Shown piece by piece: positions 36,458-46,962 of a DNA stretch of 64,000 nt (positions within the stretch are counted from its first letter, which is position 1; every line of letters starts with the position of its first letter). Below the pieces are notes generated by a model. That model was given only the letters and a program-made list of their open reading frames with translations. It made no database searches and was not told the DNA's origin. This DNA is from Chimaeribacter coloradensis (GTDB lineage Bacteria; Pseudomonadota; Gammaproteobacteria; Enterobacterales; Enterobacteriaceae): the NCBI RefSeq assembly GCF_002858715.1, contig NZ_PJZH01000002.1:248001-312000 (forward strand), given 5' to 3'. The position numbers and the translations under genes were made by a program.

Positions 36458-36997
36458 TCAAAAACCGTTTTCTTTTCGCTCCACCGCCCGTTCAATCCGC
36501 GCCAGGGCCTGGCGGCAACGTTGCAGCCGCCCCTCCAGTGCCGCCAGCTCCTGCTGGATTTTGCGCTGCTGCGCCAGCGACTCCTGACGGCCAAGCAGGC
36601 TTTCGCGATCGCGGATCATGGCGATAAGCCGGCGCTCGAAATCCTGGTGCTGGGCCAGCCGGTGGTAAATATCCTCTTTGCTCTCACCCTGTGGGCGGGA
36701 ATGCTGTTTGCGCAGCGCCTGGGTCGCCAGCTCCCGCTGTAACGCACCAATCTGCATCACCAGCCGGTCAGCCACAAAGGCGACCTGCACCGTGCGCCGC
36801 TCCGCCACCACCAGCCGGAGCTGCGCCAGGTTCTGCCGCACTTCGGCCAGGTAATCACGCAGCCGGGTACCGTGGGTATGGAACAGCCCGGCGTCAAAAC
36901 GCGCCTGTTGCGCCGGCACATGGCCGATTGGCTCGATCTCGGCGGCCAGCGCATTAATCTGCTGCTCCAGCGTCTGTAAAACTTTTTGCGTTGTCAC
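36458..36997 (-). CDS. priC: PriC, primosomal replication protein N''
   Basis: DnaA-independent replication restart factor that loads DnaB at stalled forks. 179 residues (175 in E. coli). Mostly helical with many Arg and Gln. Family stretches include FDAGLFHTHGTRLRDYLAEVRQNLAQL and VAFVADRLVMQIGALQREL. Divergent from ybaN, with both located between acrR and apt as in E. coli. Confidence 0.92.
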   Translation of the reverse strand: MTTQKVLQTLEQQINALAAEIEPIGHVPAQQARFDAGLFHTHGTRLRDYLAEVRQNLAQLRLVVAERRTVQVAFVADRLVMQIGALQRELATQALRKQHSRPQGESKEDIYHRLAQHQDFERRLIAMIRDRESLLGRQESLAQQRKIQQELAALEGRLQRCRQALARIERAVERKENGF

Positions 36998-37129
36998 ATT
37001 GTCTCTCCGGCGGGTCTCCCCGGTAGCTTGCCGCTGAAACGCCGGGCTGACAAGCCGGTTTCATTGTGTCAGACCGGGATTGAAGGCTACTATGGCGCCC
37101 TGGCAGGGCGGAGAGAGGAGCAGGGAAGA

Positions 37130-37510
37130 ATGAAAAGCGCGCTGTGGCGCTGGGTACTGATCGTGATGGGCTGGCTCTCTGTGGTGCTGGCGGCACTGGG
37201 CGCGGTGCTGCCGCTGCTGCCGACCACCCCGTTCCTGTTGCTGGCCGCCTGGTGTTTCTCCCAATCTTCGCCGCGTTTCCACCACTGGCTGCTCCACCGC
37301 TCCTGGTTTGGCAGTTACCTGCGCCACTGGCAGGCGCACCGGGCGCTGCCGCCGAACACCAAATGGAAAGCGATGCTGTTTATCGTGTTTTCCCTCAGCA
37401 TCTCGCTCTTTTTTATCAAGATTTTATGGCTGAGGGTGATGCTGTTTATCCTGATGCTGGTGCTGCTCGCCATCATGTGGCGTCTGCCGGTCGTTGACCG
37501 GACGCAATAA
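37130..37510 (+). CDS. ybaN: YbaN (DUF454) inner-membrane protein
   Basis: Small membrane protein of unknown function, 126 residues (125 in E. coli). ATG at 37130 follows AGGAGCAGGGAAGA; upstream frame is open but does not look like protein. Family motif LGAVLPLLPTTPFLLLAAWCFSQSSPRFHHWLLHRSWFG, followed by two further helices. In E. coli it precedes apt and the same is true here. Confidence 0.92.
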   Translation: MKSALWRWVLIVMGWLSVVLAALGAVLPLLPTTPFLLLAAWCFSQSSPRFHHWLLHRSWFGSYLRHWQAHRALPPNTKWKAMLFIVFSLSISLFFIKILWLRVMLFILMLVLLAIMWRLPVVDRTQ

Positions 37511-37706
37511 AATAGGCCCCAGCGGCGGGCTTCGGTTGCAATTTCACTGGAGTTTGCATAAATTTGGGCGTTTTCGTGCGTGGGTCATCTCCTCTTTCCC
37601 CTTATCGTCCTTCTCCTAAAGGCATATGCACGTCACTGCGGTGGCGGGGCAGGGGTATCAGACGGCCTGCGTTTAAGTCAGAACACCGCTTTTTCAGGCA
37701 CACATT

Positions 37707-38258
37707 ATGATCGCTACTGCACAGCAGCTTCAGTTAATTAAAGACAGTATCAAGACCATCCCCGACTACCCGAAGCCGGGCATACTGTTCCGTGACGTCA
37801 CCAGCCTGCTGGAAGATCCGAAAGCCTATGCCGCCAGTATTGAGATGCTGGCCAGCCGCTACCGTGATAAAGGCGTTACCAAAGTGGTCGGGACTGAAGC
37901 CCGAGGTTTCCTGTTTGGCGCACCGGTTGCGCTGGTGCTGGGCGTGGGCTTTGTGCCGGTGCGCAAGCCCGGCAAACTGCCGCGTGCCACCCTCAGCGAA
38001 AGCTACGAGCTGGAATACGGCACCGACAAACTCGAAATCCACACCGATGCCATCCAGCCGGGTGACAAAGTGCTGGTGATCGATGACCTGCTGGCCACCG
38101 GCGGCACCATTGAAGCCACGGTGAAGCTGATCCGCGCCCTGGGCGGCGAGGTCAGCGATGCGGCCTTCATCATCGATCTGCCGGAGCTGGGCGGCGAACA
38201 GCGCCTGACCCGCCAGGGCATCAACTGCTTCAGCCTGGTCTCTTTCGGCGGCCACTGA
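37707..38258 (+). CDS. apt: Apt, adenine phosphoribosyltransferase
   Basis: Purine salvage enzyme making AMP from adenine and PRPP. 183 residues, the same as E. coli. PRPP-binding motif [16 protein letters not shown] (about residues 122-137), N-terminal [28 protein letters not shown], and hood segment [17 protein letters not shown]. Followed 77 bases later by dnaX. Confidence 0.98.
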   Translation: MIATAQQLQLIKDSIKTIPDYPKPGILFRDVTSLLEDPKAYAASIEMLASRYRDKGVTKVVGTEARGFLFGAPVALVLGVGFVPVRKPGKLPRATLSESYELEYGTDKLEIHTDAIQPGDKVLVIDDLLATGGTIEATVKLIRALGGEVSDAAFIIDLPELGGEQRLTRQGINCFSLVSFGGH

Positions 38259-38335
38259 CAGCAGCATTCAGCCTCGCCGCTCTGGCGAGGCTGTGTTAGC
38301 ATTACCCTCCAGATTTCCCAACTTCTCCGGTATTA

Positions 38336-40417
38336 ATGAGCTATCAGGTTCTTGCCCGTAAGTGGCGCCCGCAAACCTTCGCTGATGTTGTCGGCCAGGA
38401 ACATGTCCTGACCGCGCTGGCCAATGGCCTCTCACTGGGGCGGATTCACCATGCCTACCTGTTTTCCGGTACGCGCGGCGTGGGGAAAACCACCATTGCC
38501 CGCCTGCTGGCGAAAGGGCTGAACTGCGAAACCGGGATCACCGCCACCCCGTGCGGCAAGTGCGACAACTGCCGGGAGATTGAGCAGGGGCGCTTTGTCG
38601 ATCTGATCGAGATTGACGCCGCCTCGCGCACCAAAGTGGAAGACACGCGTGAACTGCTGGACAACGTCCAATACGCCCCGGCGCGCGGCCGCTTCAAGGT
38701 CTACCTGATCGACGAAGTGCACATGCTCTCCCGCCACAGCTTCAATGCCCTGCTGAAAACGCTGGAGGAGCCGCCGTCGCATGTGAAATTCCTGCTGGCG
38801 ACCACCGATCCGCAGAAATTGCCGGTCACGATTCTGTCGCGCTGCCTGCAATTCCACCTGAAAGCGCTTGACCCTGAGCAGATCCGCCAGCAACTGGAAA
38901 CGGTGCTCCACGCCGAGCAGATTGCGGCAGAGCCGCGGGCGTTGCAGCTGCTGGCCCGCGCCGCGGACGGCAGTATGCGTGATGCCCTGAGCCTGGCCGA
39001 TCAGGCGATCGCCATGGGGCAGGGGGAGGTCGGCACTGACACCGTGAGCCGGATGCTCGGCACGCTGGATGATGAACAGCCCCTGGCAATCATTGAAGCG
39101 CTGGTGAGCGCCGACGGTGAGCGGGTGATGGCCCAGGTAGAACAGGCTGCGTCCCGCGGCGTGGACTGGGAAGCGCTGCTGGTGGAGACCCTGACGCTGC
39201 TGCACCGCATCGCGATGCTGCAACTGCTGCCGGGCGCGCTGGATGACCACTACGCGGTGGTGGAACAGCGCTTGCGCGAACTGGCGCGGGCTGTGCCGCC
39301 CACCGACGTGCAGCTTTATTACCAGACGCTGCTGATTGGCCGCAAAGAGCTGGCGTTCGCGCCCGATCGCCGCATGGGCGTGGAGATGACGCTGCTGCGC
39401 GCGCTGGCTTTCCACCCGAAAGCGGTGATTGCCGAGCCGGTTATGCCGACCCAGCAGGTGGCTCCGGTTCAGCCTCAGCCTCAGGTTCAGGCCGCGCCGC
39501 CGCGTATGCCGTCTCACGCGCCGGCCATGGCGGCTGCGCCGCAACCGCAACCCGCCGCCCCTGTGCAGCCGCAGCCCGTAGCCCCTGTGCAGCCGCAGCC
39601 CGCTGCGCCTGCGCGGCCGCAATCTGCCATGCCGCAGGCCGCGCCGCCCCAGGCGCCGGCACCCCAGCCGGAACCGGCCGCCGCGGCACCGGGCGGCATT
39701 TCCGATACCGCGAAACTCCTCCAGGCACGTACCCAGCTGCTGCGGCAACAGGGGAACCACAGCCCAAAAAAAGCTGAGCCGGCGGCGCCTGGTGCGCGGC
39801 CGGCCACCTCAGCGCTGGAGCGGCTCGCTTCAGTGACCGAGCGTACCCAGCAGCGGCTGGCCGCGCGCCCGGCGGTGCCGGAAGCCCCGGCCAAACCGGA
39901 GGCGTACCGCTGGAAAGCGCAAACCCAGCCGGATGCCGCCGAACAGGCCCCGCTGGCGACGCCAAAAGCGCTGCGTTCGGCGCTGGAACATGAGAAAACC
40001 CCGGAATTGTCAGCTAAGCTGGCTGAAGAGGCGCTGGAACGTGATGACTGGGCTGCCTATGTGCAGCAGTTGCCGCTGCCGAAGCTGGTGCAGCAGCTGG
40101 CACTGAACGCCTTCCGTGAAGTGGTGGGGCCGTCAGAGCTGCGGCTGCACCTGCGCCCGGCGCAGCGCCACCTGAATTCACCGTCAGCCCAGAAGGCGCT
40201 GGCCGAGGCGATCTCCGCCTGTGAAGGGCATCCGGTTGAATTGACAGTGATTGAAGACGATAATCCGGCGGTGCGAACGCCGCTGGAGTGGCGTCAGGCA
40301 ATTTATGAAGAAAAACTGGCGCAGGCGCGTCAGTCGATTGTCGCGGATAATAATATCCAGACCCTGCGCCGCTTCTTCGACGCGGATCTGGATGAAGACA
40401 GTATCCGCCCCCTTTAA
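38336..40417 (+). CDS. dnaX: DnaX, DNA polymerase III tau and gamma subunits
   Basis: Clamp-loader ATPase. Full frame (tau) has 693 residues (643 in E. coli). Walker [10 protein letters not shown] (about residues 44-52), zinc cysteines in [16 protein letters not shown], Walker [11 protein letters not shown] and SRC motif LSRCLQFHL. The extra length lies in a proline/glutamine/alanine-rich linker (about 365-460) with small tandem repeats. The A7 slippery run at 39766 would give gamma of about 480 residues. The C-terminal part for DnaB and alpha contact is kept (about residues 550-693). Confidence 0.97.
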   Translation: MSYQVLARKWRPQTFADVVGQEHVLTALANGLSLGRIHHAYLFSGTRGVGKTTIARLLAKGLNCETGITATPCGKCDNCREIEQGRFVDLIEIDAASRTKVEDTRELLDNVQYAPARGRFKVYLIDEVHMLSRHSFNALLKTLEEPPSHVKFLLATTDPQKLPVTILSRCLQFHLKALDPEQIRQQLETVLHAEQIAAEPRALQLLARAADGSMRDALSLADQAIAMGQGEVGTDTVSRMLGTLDDEQPLAIIEALVSADGERVMAQVEQAASRGVDWEALLVETLTLLHRIAMLQLLPGALDDHYAVVEQRLRELARAVPPTDVQLYYQTLLIGRKELAFAPDRRMGVEMTLLRALAFHPKAVIAEPVMPTQQVAPVQPQPQVQAAPPRMPSHAPAMAAAPQPQPAAPVQPQPVAPVQPQPAAPARPQSAMPQAAPPQAPAPQPEPAAAAPGGISDTAKLLQARTQLLRQQGNHSPKKAEPAAPGARPATSALERLASVTERTQQRLAARPAVPEAPAKPEAYRWKAQTQPDAAEQAPLATPKALRSALEHEKTPELSAKLAEEALERDDWAAYVQQLPLPKLVQQLALNAFREVVGPSELRLHLRPAQRHLNSPSAQKALAEAISACEGHPVELTVIEDDNPAVRTPLEWRQAIYEEKLAQARQSIVADNNIQTLRRFFDADLDEDSIRPL
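39557..39604 (+). repeat. 24-base tandem repeat in the dnaX linker
   Basis: Two direct copies (39557-39580 and 39581-39604) differing only in the last two bases, encoding the [16 protein letters not shown] pair in the disordered linker. In-frame multiples of 24 would change linker length without breaking the frame. Confidence 0.8.
39766..39772 (+). promoter_or_regulatory. dnaX: Programmed -1 frameshift signal (gamma subunit)
   Basis: In frame the codons read CCA AAA AAA GCT GAG. A -1 slip on the run of seven A (39766-39772) gives AGC then TGA at 39775-39777, ending gamma after one more residue (Ser). An AGGGG Shine-Dalgarno-like element lies at about 39750-39754, eleven bases upstream, and a GC stem GCCGGC...GCCGGCC follows within 10-35 bases. 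These are the three known parts of the E. coli dnaX signal. Confidence 0.88.
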
Positions 40418-40467
40418 CTGCCGCGGTGCATAATGCAAAACGCGGCCCAGCGCAAAGAGAGATGACT

Positions 40468-40797
40468 ATGTTTGGTAAAGGCGGTCTGGGTAACTTGATG
40501 AAACAAGCCCAGCAGATGCAAGAAAAGATGCAGCAGATGCAGGAAGAAGTCGCCAAGATGGAAGTAACCGGCGAATCCGGCGCTGGCCTGGTTAAAGTCA
40601 CCATCAACGGCGCGCACAACTGCCGCCGTATCGAGATCGATCCGAGCCTGATGGAAGATGACAAGGACATGCTGGAAGATCTGGTCGCGGCTGCGTTCAA
40701 CGATGCGGCCCGCCGTATTGACGAAGCGTCCAAAGAGAAAATGTCCTCGGTTTCCAGCGGCATGCAACTGCCGCCGGGCTTTAAGATGCCGTTCTGA
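40468..40797 (+). CDS. ybaB: YbaB/EbfC nucleoid-associated protein
   Basis: Small dimeric DNA-binding protein, 109 residues as in E. coli. ATG at 40468 gives [22 protein letters not shown]. Upstream in-frame ATGs are not used by homologs. The central segment [24 protein letters not shown] and tail [14 protein letters not shown] are nearly identical to E. coli. Placed between dnaX and recR; its stop overlaps the recR start by one base (TGATG). Confidence 0.97.
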   Translation: MFGKGGLGNLMKQAQQMQEKMQQMQEEVAKMEVTGESGAGLVKVTINGAHNCRRIEIDPSLMEDDKDMLEDLVAAAFNDAARRIDEASKEKMSSVSSGMQLPPGFKMPF

Positions 40798-41402
40798 TGC
40801 AGACCAGTCCGCTTCTCGAAACCCTGATGGAGGCGCTGCGCTGCCTGCCGGGCGTTGGCCCGAAATCGGCCCAGCGCATGGCATTCCAGCTGCTGCAGCG
40901 TGACCGCAGCGGCGGGATGCGTCTGGCGCAGGCGCTGACCCGCGCCATGTCTGAAATCGGCCACTGTGCCGATTGCCGCACCTTTACCGAGCAGGAGATC
41001 TGCACCATCTGCGCGAACCCGCGTCGCCGCCAGAATGGCCAGATCTGCGTGGTGGAGAGCCCGGCGGACATTCATGCCATTGAACAGACCGGGCAGTTCT
41101 CCGGCCGTTACTTTGTGCTGATGGGCCACCTCTCGCCGCTGGACGGTATCGGGCCGGACGACATCGGCCTCGACCGTCTCGAGGAGCGGCTGGCCTCAGA
41201 GACGATCCAGGAGCTGATCCTGGCGACCAACCCCACGGTAGAGGGGGAGGCGACCGCCAACTACATCGGTGCCATGTGCGGGCAGTATGGCGTAGCCGCC
41301 AGCCGCATCGCGCACGGTGTACCGGTGGGCGGCGAGCTGGAGATGGTGGACGGCACCACGCTGTCCCACTCTCTGGCCGGGCGGCACCCGATCAAGTTCT
41401 GA
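40797..41402 (+). CDS. recR: RecR, recombination mediator
   Basis: Works with RecF and RecO to load RecA at single-strand gaps. 201 residues as in E. coli. HhH near the N-terminus ([20 protein letters not shown]), zinc finger with four cysteines ([16 protein letters not shown]), and Toprim domain ([42 protein letters not shown]). ATG overlaps the ybaB stop, so the genes are translationally coupled. Confidence 0.98.
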   Translation: MQTSPLLETLMEALRCLPGVGPKSAQRMAFQLLQRDRSGGMRLAQALTRAMSEIGHCADCRTFTEQEICTICANPRRRQNGQICVVESPADIHAIEQTGQFSGRYFVLMGHLSPLDGIGPDDIGLDRLEERLASETIQELILATNPTVEGEATANYIGAMCGQYGVAASRIAHGVPVGGELEMVDGTTLSHSLAGRHPIKF

Positions 41403-41407
41403 GACCA

Positions 41408-41436
41408 AAAGGCGCGGGCAACCGCGCCTTTGTTCG
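41408..41436 (+). terminator. Terminator after recR
   Basis: Stem AAAGGCGCGG/CCGCGCCTTT (41408-41417 with 41422-41431), loop GCAA, followed by GTTCGTTTT. Confidence 0.75.
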
Positions 41437-41461
41437 TTTTAACGCCACTCGTGCATTTTTC

Positions 41462-41490
41462 CTGTTGAATTTTTCCTGCCCTGTCCCCAT
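41462..41490 (+). promoter_or_regulatory. Sigma-32 promoter candidate for htpG
   Basis: CTGTTGAAT (41462-41470) and CCCCAT (41485-41490) with 14 bases between. htpG is a classical RpoH gene. The start would be about 65 bases before the ATG. Confidence 0.75.
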
Positions 41491-41561
41491 CTCCTCACCA
41501 TTGCCGGGTTCATCCCGCCCCATTCAGCCCAAACACTGTTTTTTTAGGATTGAGGTAGAAC

Positions 41562-43448
41562 ATGAGTATGAAAGGTCAAGAAACCCGCGGGTTCCAGTCT
41601 GAAGTGAAACAACTGCTTCACCTGATGATCCACTCGCTCTATTCGAATAAGGAAATTTTCCTGCGTGAGCTGATCTCCAACGCCTCCGATGCCGCCGACA
41701 AGCTGCGCTTCCGCGCCCTGTCTGCCCCGGAGCTGTATGAGGGCGACGGCGAACTGCGCGTGCGCCTCTCCAGCGACAAAGAGAAGCGCACCTTGACCCT
41801 CAGCGATAACGGCATCGGTATGCGCCGCGACGAGGTGATTGATAACCTCGGCACCATCGCCAAATCCGGCACCAAATCTTTCCTGGAGTCCCTGGGTTCT
41901 GACCAGGCCAAAGACAGCCAGCTGATCGGCCAGTTCGGCGTCGGCTTCTACTCCGCGTTCATCGTGGCGGACAAAGTCACCGTACGCACCCGCGCGGCCG
42001 GCGCTTCCGCCGACGAAGGCGTATTCTGGGAGTCCGCTGGTGAAGGCGACTACACCATCGCGGACATTACCAAAGCGGAGCGCGGCACCGAAATTACCCT
42101 GCATCTGCGCGAAGGCGAAGATGAGTTCCTCGACGACTGGCGTCTGCGTTCGATCATCGGCAAATACTCCGACCATATCGCGCTGCCGGTTGAGATCCTG
42201 AGCCGCACCGAAGGGGAAGGCGACGAAGGCAGCACCGAGAGCTGGGAGAAGATCAACAAGGCGCAGGCCCTGTGGACCCGCAGCAAATCCGAGGTGACCG
42301 AGGACGAGTATAAAGCGTTCTACAAACACATCGCCCATGACTTCACCGACCCGCTGACCTGGAGCCACAACCGCGTTGAGGGCAAGCAGGAGTACACCAG
42401 CCTGCTCTACATCCCGGCACAGGCACCGTGGGACATGTGGAACCGCGATCACAAGCACGGCCTGAAGCTCTATGTGCAGCGCGTCTTCATCATGGACGAC
42501 GCCGAGCAGTTCATGCCGAACTACCTGCGCTTCGTGCGCGGCCTGATCGACTCCAACGACCTGCCGCTGAACGTTTCCCGTGAGATCCTGCAGGACAGCC
42601 GCATCACCCAGAACCTGCGCGGCGCGCTGACCAAGCGTGTGCTGCAGATGCTGGAGAAACTGGCGAAAGATGACGCCGAGGCCTACCAGACATTCTGGCA
42701 GCAGTTCGGCCTGGTGCTGAAAGAGGGCCCGGCGGAAGACAGCGCGAACAAAGAGAGCATCGCCAAACTGCTGCGCTTCGCCACCACCCAGAGCGACAGC
42801 GCCGCCCAGACGGTCTCGCTGGAAGAGTACGTCAGCCGCATGGTGGAAGGGCAGGAGAAGATCTACTACATCACCGCTGACAGCTACGCCGCCGCGAAGA
42901 GCAGCCCACACCTGGAGCTGTTCCGCAAAAAAGGCATCGAAGTGCTGCTGCTCTCCGACCGTATCGACGAGTGGATGATGAGCTACCTGACCGAGTTTGA
43001 CGGCAAGCCGCTGCAATCCGTCAGCAAAGCAGATGAAGCGCTGGACAAGCTGGCCGACGAAGAGAACGAACAGCAGAAAGAGGCCGAAAAGGCGCTGGAG
43101 CCGTTCGTGGATCGCGTCAAAACCCTGCTGGGTGACCGCGTGAAAGAAGTCCGCCTGACCCACCGCCTCACCGACACCCCGGCGATTGTCACCACCGGTG
43201 CCGATGAGATGACCACCCAGATGGCGAAACTGTTCGCCGCGGCCGGCCAGCAGGCACCGGAAGTGAAATACATCTTCGAGCTGAACCCGGATCACTCTCT
43301 GGTCAAACGCGCCTCCGCCGTGAGCGAAGACGAACATTTTGCCGAGTGGGTCGAGTTGCTGCTTGATCAGGCCTTGCTGGCCGAGCGCGGTACGCTGGAA
43401 GATCCGAACCAGTTTATCCGCCGCATGAACCAGCTGCTGCTGGCCTGA
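41562..43448 (+). CDS. htpG: HtpG, bacterial Hsp90 chaperone
   Basis: ATP-dependent cytoplasmic chaperone. 628 residues (624 in E. coli). The first ATG (41562) lies five bases after GAGGT; a second ATG two codons on matches the E. coli start [22 protein letters not shown] site: [42 protein letters not shown]. Middle domain with [12 protein letters not shown]...[19 protein letters not shown] and a C-terminal dimer domain. It is flanked by recR and adk as in E. coli. Confidence 0.98.
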   Translation: MSMKGQETRGFQSEVKQLLHLMIHSLYSNKEIFLRELISNASDAADKLRFRALSAPELYEGDGELRVRLSSDKEKRTLTLSDNGIGMRRDEVIDNLGTIAKSGTKSFLESLGSDQAKDSQLIGQFGVGFYSAFIVADKVTVRTRAAGASADEGVFWESAGEGDYTIADITKAERGTEITLHLREGEDEFLDDWRLRSIIGKYSDHIALPVEILSRTEGEGDEGSTESWEKINKAQALWTRSKSEVTEDEYKAFYKHIAHDFTDPLTWSHNRVEGKQEYTSLLYIPAQAPWDMWNRDHKHGLKLYVQRVFIMDDAEQFMPNYLRFVRGLIDSNDLPLNVSREILQDSRITQNLRGALTKRVLQMLEKLAKDDAEAYQTFWQQFGLVLKEGPAEDSANKESIAKLLRFATTQSDSAAQTVSLEEYVSRMVEGQEKIYYITADSYAAAKSSPHLELFRKKGIEVLLLSDRIDEWMMSYLTEFDGKPLQSVSKADEALDKLADEENEQQKEAEKALEPFVDRVKTLLGDRVKEVRLTHRLTDTPAIVTTGADEMTTQMAKLFAAAGQQAPEVKYIFELNPDHSLVKRASAVSEDEHFAEWVELLLDQALLAERGTLEDPNQFIRRMNQLLLA

Positions 43449-43464
43449 TTGCCGCACTGACCTT

Positions 43465-43500
43465 AAAAGCCTGTATTGCCTGTGCAATACAGGCTTTTTT
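43465..43500 (+). terminator. Terminator after htpG
   Basis: Thirteen-base stem AAGCCTGTATTGC/GCAATACAGGCTT (43467-43479 with 43484-43496), loop CTGT, followed by a T-run. Confidence 0.92.
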
Positions 43501-43609
43501 ATGGATAAAAGCGCCGCCGCCCCGGCTGGGCAAAAGTCTGCTATTGCCGCCGCTTCCTTGAGCCGCGGGGCCTGCGATGGTATGGTTGAGCGTTTTCGCC
43601 ATTTTATAA

Positions 43610-44281
<672 letters not shown>

Positions 44282-44300
44282 GCGCGCTGCTGAATGTCAG

Positions 44301-44326
44301 GCCGGGCATCTGCCCGGCTTTTTTTT
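44301..44326 (+). terminator. Terminator after adk
   Basis: Stem GCCGGGC/GCCCGGC (44301-44307 with 44312-44318) followed by eight T. Confidence 0.92.
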
Positions 44327-44481
44327 ACCCTTATTCTCCCTGGCGGTATGCGTAGCCGCTGCCTGTTGCTGCTATCGGTGCCGGGACGTCCCATTTTGGT
44401 TACAATACTCAGCAAATTTTTAACCTGTTCCCCTGACGCTATCGCGGCATCACAGGGGCGGTTTTACAGAAGGAAAGGTTC

Positions 44482-45444
44482 ATGGGGCAAGAAAAAGTAG
44501 GGGTTCTGATGGTGAACCTCGGTACGCCTGAGGCACCGACCCCGCAGGCGGTGAAACGTTATCTGGCCGAGTTCCTCGGTGACCGCCGGGTGGTGGACAC
44601 CGCGCGCTGGCTCTGGTGGCCGATCCTTAACGGGGCGATCCTGCCGTTCCGTTCGCCGCGCGTGGCCAAACTCTACCAGTCCGTCTGGATGGAAGAGGGC
44701 TCGCCGCTGATGGTCTTCAGCCGCCGCCAGGAAAAAGCGCTGGCCGCCCGCCTGCCGGGGGTGCCGGTAGAGCTGGGCATGAGCTACGGCAAGCCGAGCC
44801 TGCCGGACGCCATTGAGAAACTGCTGGCGCAGGGCGTGACCCGGCTGGTGCTGCTGCCGCTCTACCCGCAGTACTCCTGCTCCACCAGCGCCGCGGTGTT
44901 TGACGCCGTGGCCCGTCACCTGACGCAATACCGCCGCCTGCCGTCGCTGCACTTTATCCGCGACTACGCGGAGCATCCGCAATATATCGCGGCGCTGAAA
45001 CAGACGGTGGAGCGCTCCTTTGCCCTGCACGGCATGCCGGACCGGCTGCTGCTGTCGTTCCACGGCATCCCGCAGCGCTACGCCGACCAGGGCGACGACT
45101 ACCGCATACGCTGTGAAGATACCGCCCGCGCGCTGTTTGCCGCGCTGGATCTGCCGCCGGGCGTCGGCATGATGACCTTCCAGTCCCGCTTTGGCCGGGA
45201 GCCGTGGCTGACCCCATACACCGACGAAACCATGAAAGGGTTGCCGTCGCAGGGCGTGAAGCATGTGCAGCTGATCTGCCCCGGCTTTGCCGCGGACTGC
45301 CTCGAAACCCTGGAAGAGATCAAAGAGCAGAACCGGGAAATCTTCATGGAGGCGGGCGGTGAGAAGTTCGAATACATCGACTGCCTGAATGATGAACCGG
45401 CCCATATTGACCTGCTCGAGCAACTGGTGAAAACCTACGCCTGA
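44482..45444 (+). CDS. hemH: HemH, ferrochelatase
   Basis: Inserts Fe(II) into protoporphyrin IX at the last step of heme synthesis. 320 residues, as in E. coli. Starts [20 protein letters not shown]; catalytic histidine in [18 protein letters not shown]; later [18 protein letters not shown] and [15 protein letters not shown] with the conserved glutamate. Ribosome site AGAAGGAAAGG precedes the ATG. E. coli aes, the next gene there, is missing; gsk follows directly. Confidence 0.98.
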   Translation: MGQEKVGVLMVNLGTPEAPTPQAVKRYLAEFLGDRRVVDTARWLWWPILNGAILPFRSPRVAKLYQSVWMEEGSPLMVFSRRQEKALAARLPGVPVELGMSYGKPSLPDAIEKLLAQGVTRLVLLPLYPQYSCSTSAAVFDAVARHLTQYRRLPSLHFIRDYAEHPQYIAALKQTVERSFALHGMPDRLLLSFHGIPQRYADQGDDYRIRCEDTARALFAALDLPPGVGMMTFQSRFGREPWLTPYTDETMKGLPSQGVKHVQLICPGFAADCLETLEEIKEQNREIFMEAGGEKFEYIDCLNDEPAHIDLLEQLVKTYA

Positions 45445-45584
45445 TCCCGCGCCGTTTCCGGCCGCCGCCCGGTGGCCGGATGCCAACGCGGCGGTAGGCG
45501 GCGGCAAGATGTTACGCAGAAAGTTTTTCAGCGTGAAAGTTATGCTACTATCGCCCGCCTGTTTCCCAAGCTGTGCCAATCCCG

Positions 45585-46889
45585 ATGAAATTCCCAGGCA
45601 AACGTAAATCCAAACACTATTTTCCCGTCAATGCGCGTGACCCGCTGCTGCAACCGGCGCAAACCGAAAGTGAAACTGCCCGTTCCTACGTGGTAGGCAT
45701 CGATCAGACGCTGGTGGACATTGAAGCTAAAGTGGATGATGACTTTATCCAGCGTTATGGGCTGAGCGTCGGCCACTCGCTGGTGATTGAGGATGATGTC
45801 GCGGATGCGATGTATCAGGAGCTGATGAGCGGCAACCTGATTACCCACCAGTTTGCCGGCGGCACCATCGGCAATACCCTGCATAACTACTCGGTGCTGG
45901 CGGATGACCGCTCCGTGCTGCTGGGCGTGATGTGCAACAACGTGCAGATCGGTGGCTACGCCTACCGCTACCTCTGCAACACCTCCAGCCGTACCGACCT
46001 TAACTATTTGCAGGGCGTGGACGGCGCGATTGGCCGCTGCTTCACCCTGATCGGCGAGCATGGCGAGCGTACCTTTGCCATCAGCCCGGGCCAGATGAAT
46101 CAGCTCCGCCCGGAGAGCATCCCGGAAGCGGTGATCGCCGGGGCCTCCGCGCTGGTGCTGACCGCCTACCTGGTGCGCTGCAAGCCGGGCGAGCCGATGC
46201 CGGACGCCACCATGCAGGCGATCGCCTACGCCAAAAAGCATGAAGTGCCGGTGGTGCTGACGCTCGGTACCAAGTATGTGATTGCCGACAACCCGGAAGG
46301 GTGGCGCGAGTTCCTGCGTGACCATGTCTCAATTCTGGCGATGAACGAAGAAGAGGCTGAAGCGCTGACGGGCCTGAGCGATCCGCTGCTCGCCTCCGAC
46401 ATGGCTCTGGAGTGGGTCGATCTGGTGCTCTGCACCGCCGGGCCGAACGGCCTCTACATGGCGGGCTACACCGAAGAGTCCAGCCGCCGCCAGACCCAGC
46501 ACCCGCTGCTGCCGGGGGCGATTGCCGAATTCAACCTCTATGAGTTCAGCCGGGCGATGCGCCGCCAGCACTGCGAGACGCCGTTCCGCATCTACTCCCA
46601 CATCGCGCCGTACATGGGCGGGCCGGAGAAGATCATGAACACCAACGGAGCGGGTGACGGCGCGCTCTCCGCCGTGCTGCATGACATTGCGGCCAACGGT
46701 TACCACCGCAACAACGTGCCGAACTCCAGCAAACATGCGCGCAGCTTCCTGACCTACTCCTCACTGGCGCAGGTGTGCAAATATGCCAACCGCGTCAGCT
46801 ATCAGGTGCTGAACCAGCACTCGCCGCGCCTGACGCGTGGCCTGCCGGAGCGGGAAGACAGCCTGGAAGAGGCGTACTGGGAGCGGTAA
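45585..46889 (+). CDS. gsk: Gsk, inosine-guanosine kinase
   Basis: PfkB-family (ribokinase-like) purine salvage kinase phosphorylating guanosine and inosine. ATG at 45585 gives MKFPGKRKSKHYFPVNARDP and 434 residues, exactly the E. coli protein; a GTG four codons upstream is in frame but not supported. Substrate segment GGTIGNTLHNYSVLADDRS and the catalytic NTNGAGDGALSAVLHD near the C-terminus are present. The ribosome site is weak. A probable -10 element lies around TACTAT at 45545-45550. Confidence 0.96.
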   Translation: MKFPGKRKSKHYFPVNARDPLLQPAQTESETARSYVVGIDQTLVDIEAKVDDDFIQRYGLSVGHSLVIEDDVADAMYQELMSGNLITHQFAGGTIGNTLHNYSVLADDRSVLLGVMCNNVQIGGYAYRYLCNTSSRTDLNYLQGVDGAIGRCFTLIGEHGERTFAISPGQMNQLRPESIPEAVIAGASALVLTAYLVRCKPGEPMPDATMQAIAYAKKHEVPVVLTLGTKYVIADNPEGWREFLRDHVSILAMNEEEAEALTGLSDPLLASDMALEWVDLVLCTAGPNGLYMAGYTEESSRRQTQHPLLPGAIAEFNLYEFSRAMRRQHCETPFRIYSHIAPYMGGPEKIMNTNGAGDGALSAVLHDIAANGYHRNNVPNSSKHARSFLTYSSLAQVCKYANRVSYQVLNQHSPRLTRGLPEREDSLEEAYWER

Positions 46890-46910
46890 TCCGCAGCCGC
46901 TGACAGCAGA

Positions 46911-46938
46911 AGGGCACCCTGAAGGGTGCCCTTTTTTT
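46911..46938 (+). terminator. Terminator after gsk
   Basis: Stem AGGGCACCC/GGGTGCCCT (46911-46919 with 46924-46932), loop TGAA, then T-run. Confidence 0.92.
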
Positions 46939-46962
46939 ACCCGGCGAAGCCCGCCGCGCAGG

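Noticed and set aside
36105-36461. Alternative 118-codon minus-strand frame near priC
   Set aside because: It overlaps the YeaQ-family gene in another frame; the three-helix product is the credible one.
38432-39760. 442-codon minus-strand frame opposite dnaX
   Set aside because: Arg/His-rich antisense shadow of the GC-rich dnaX gene.
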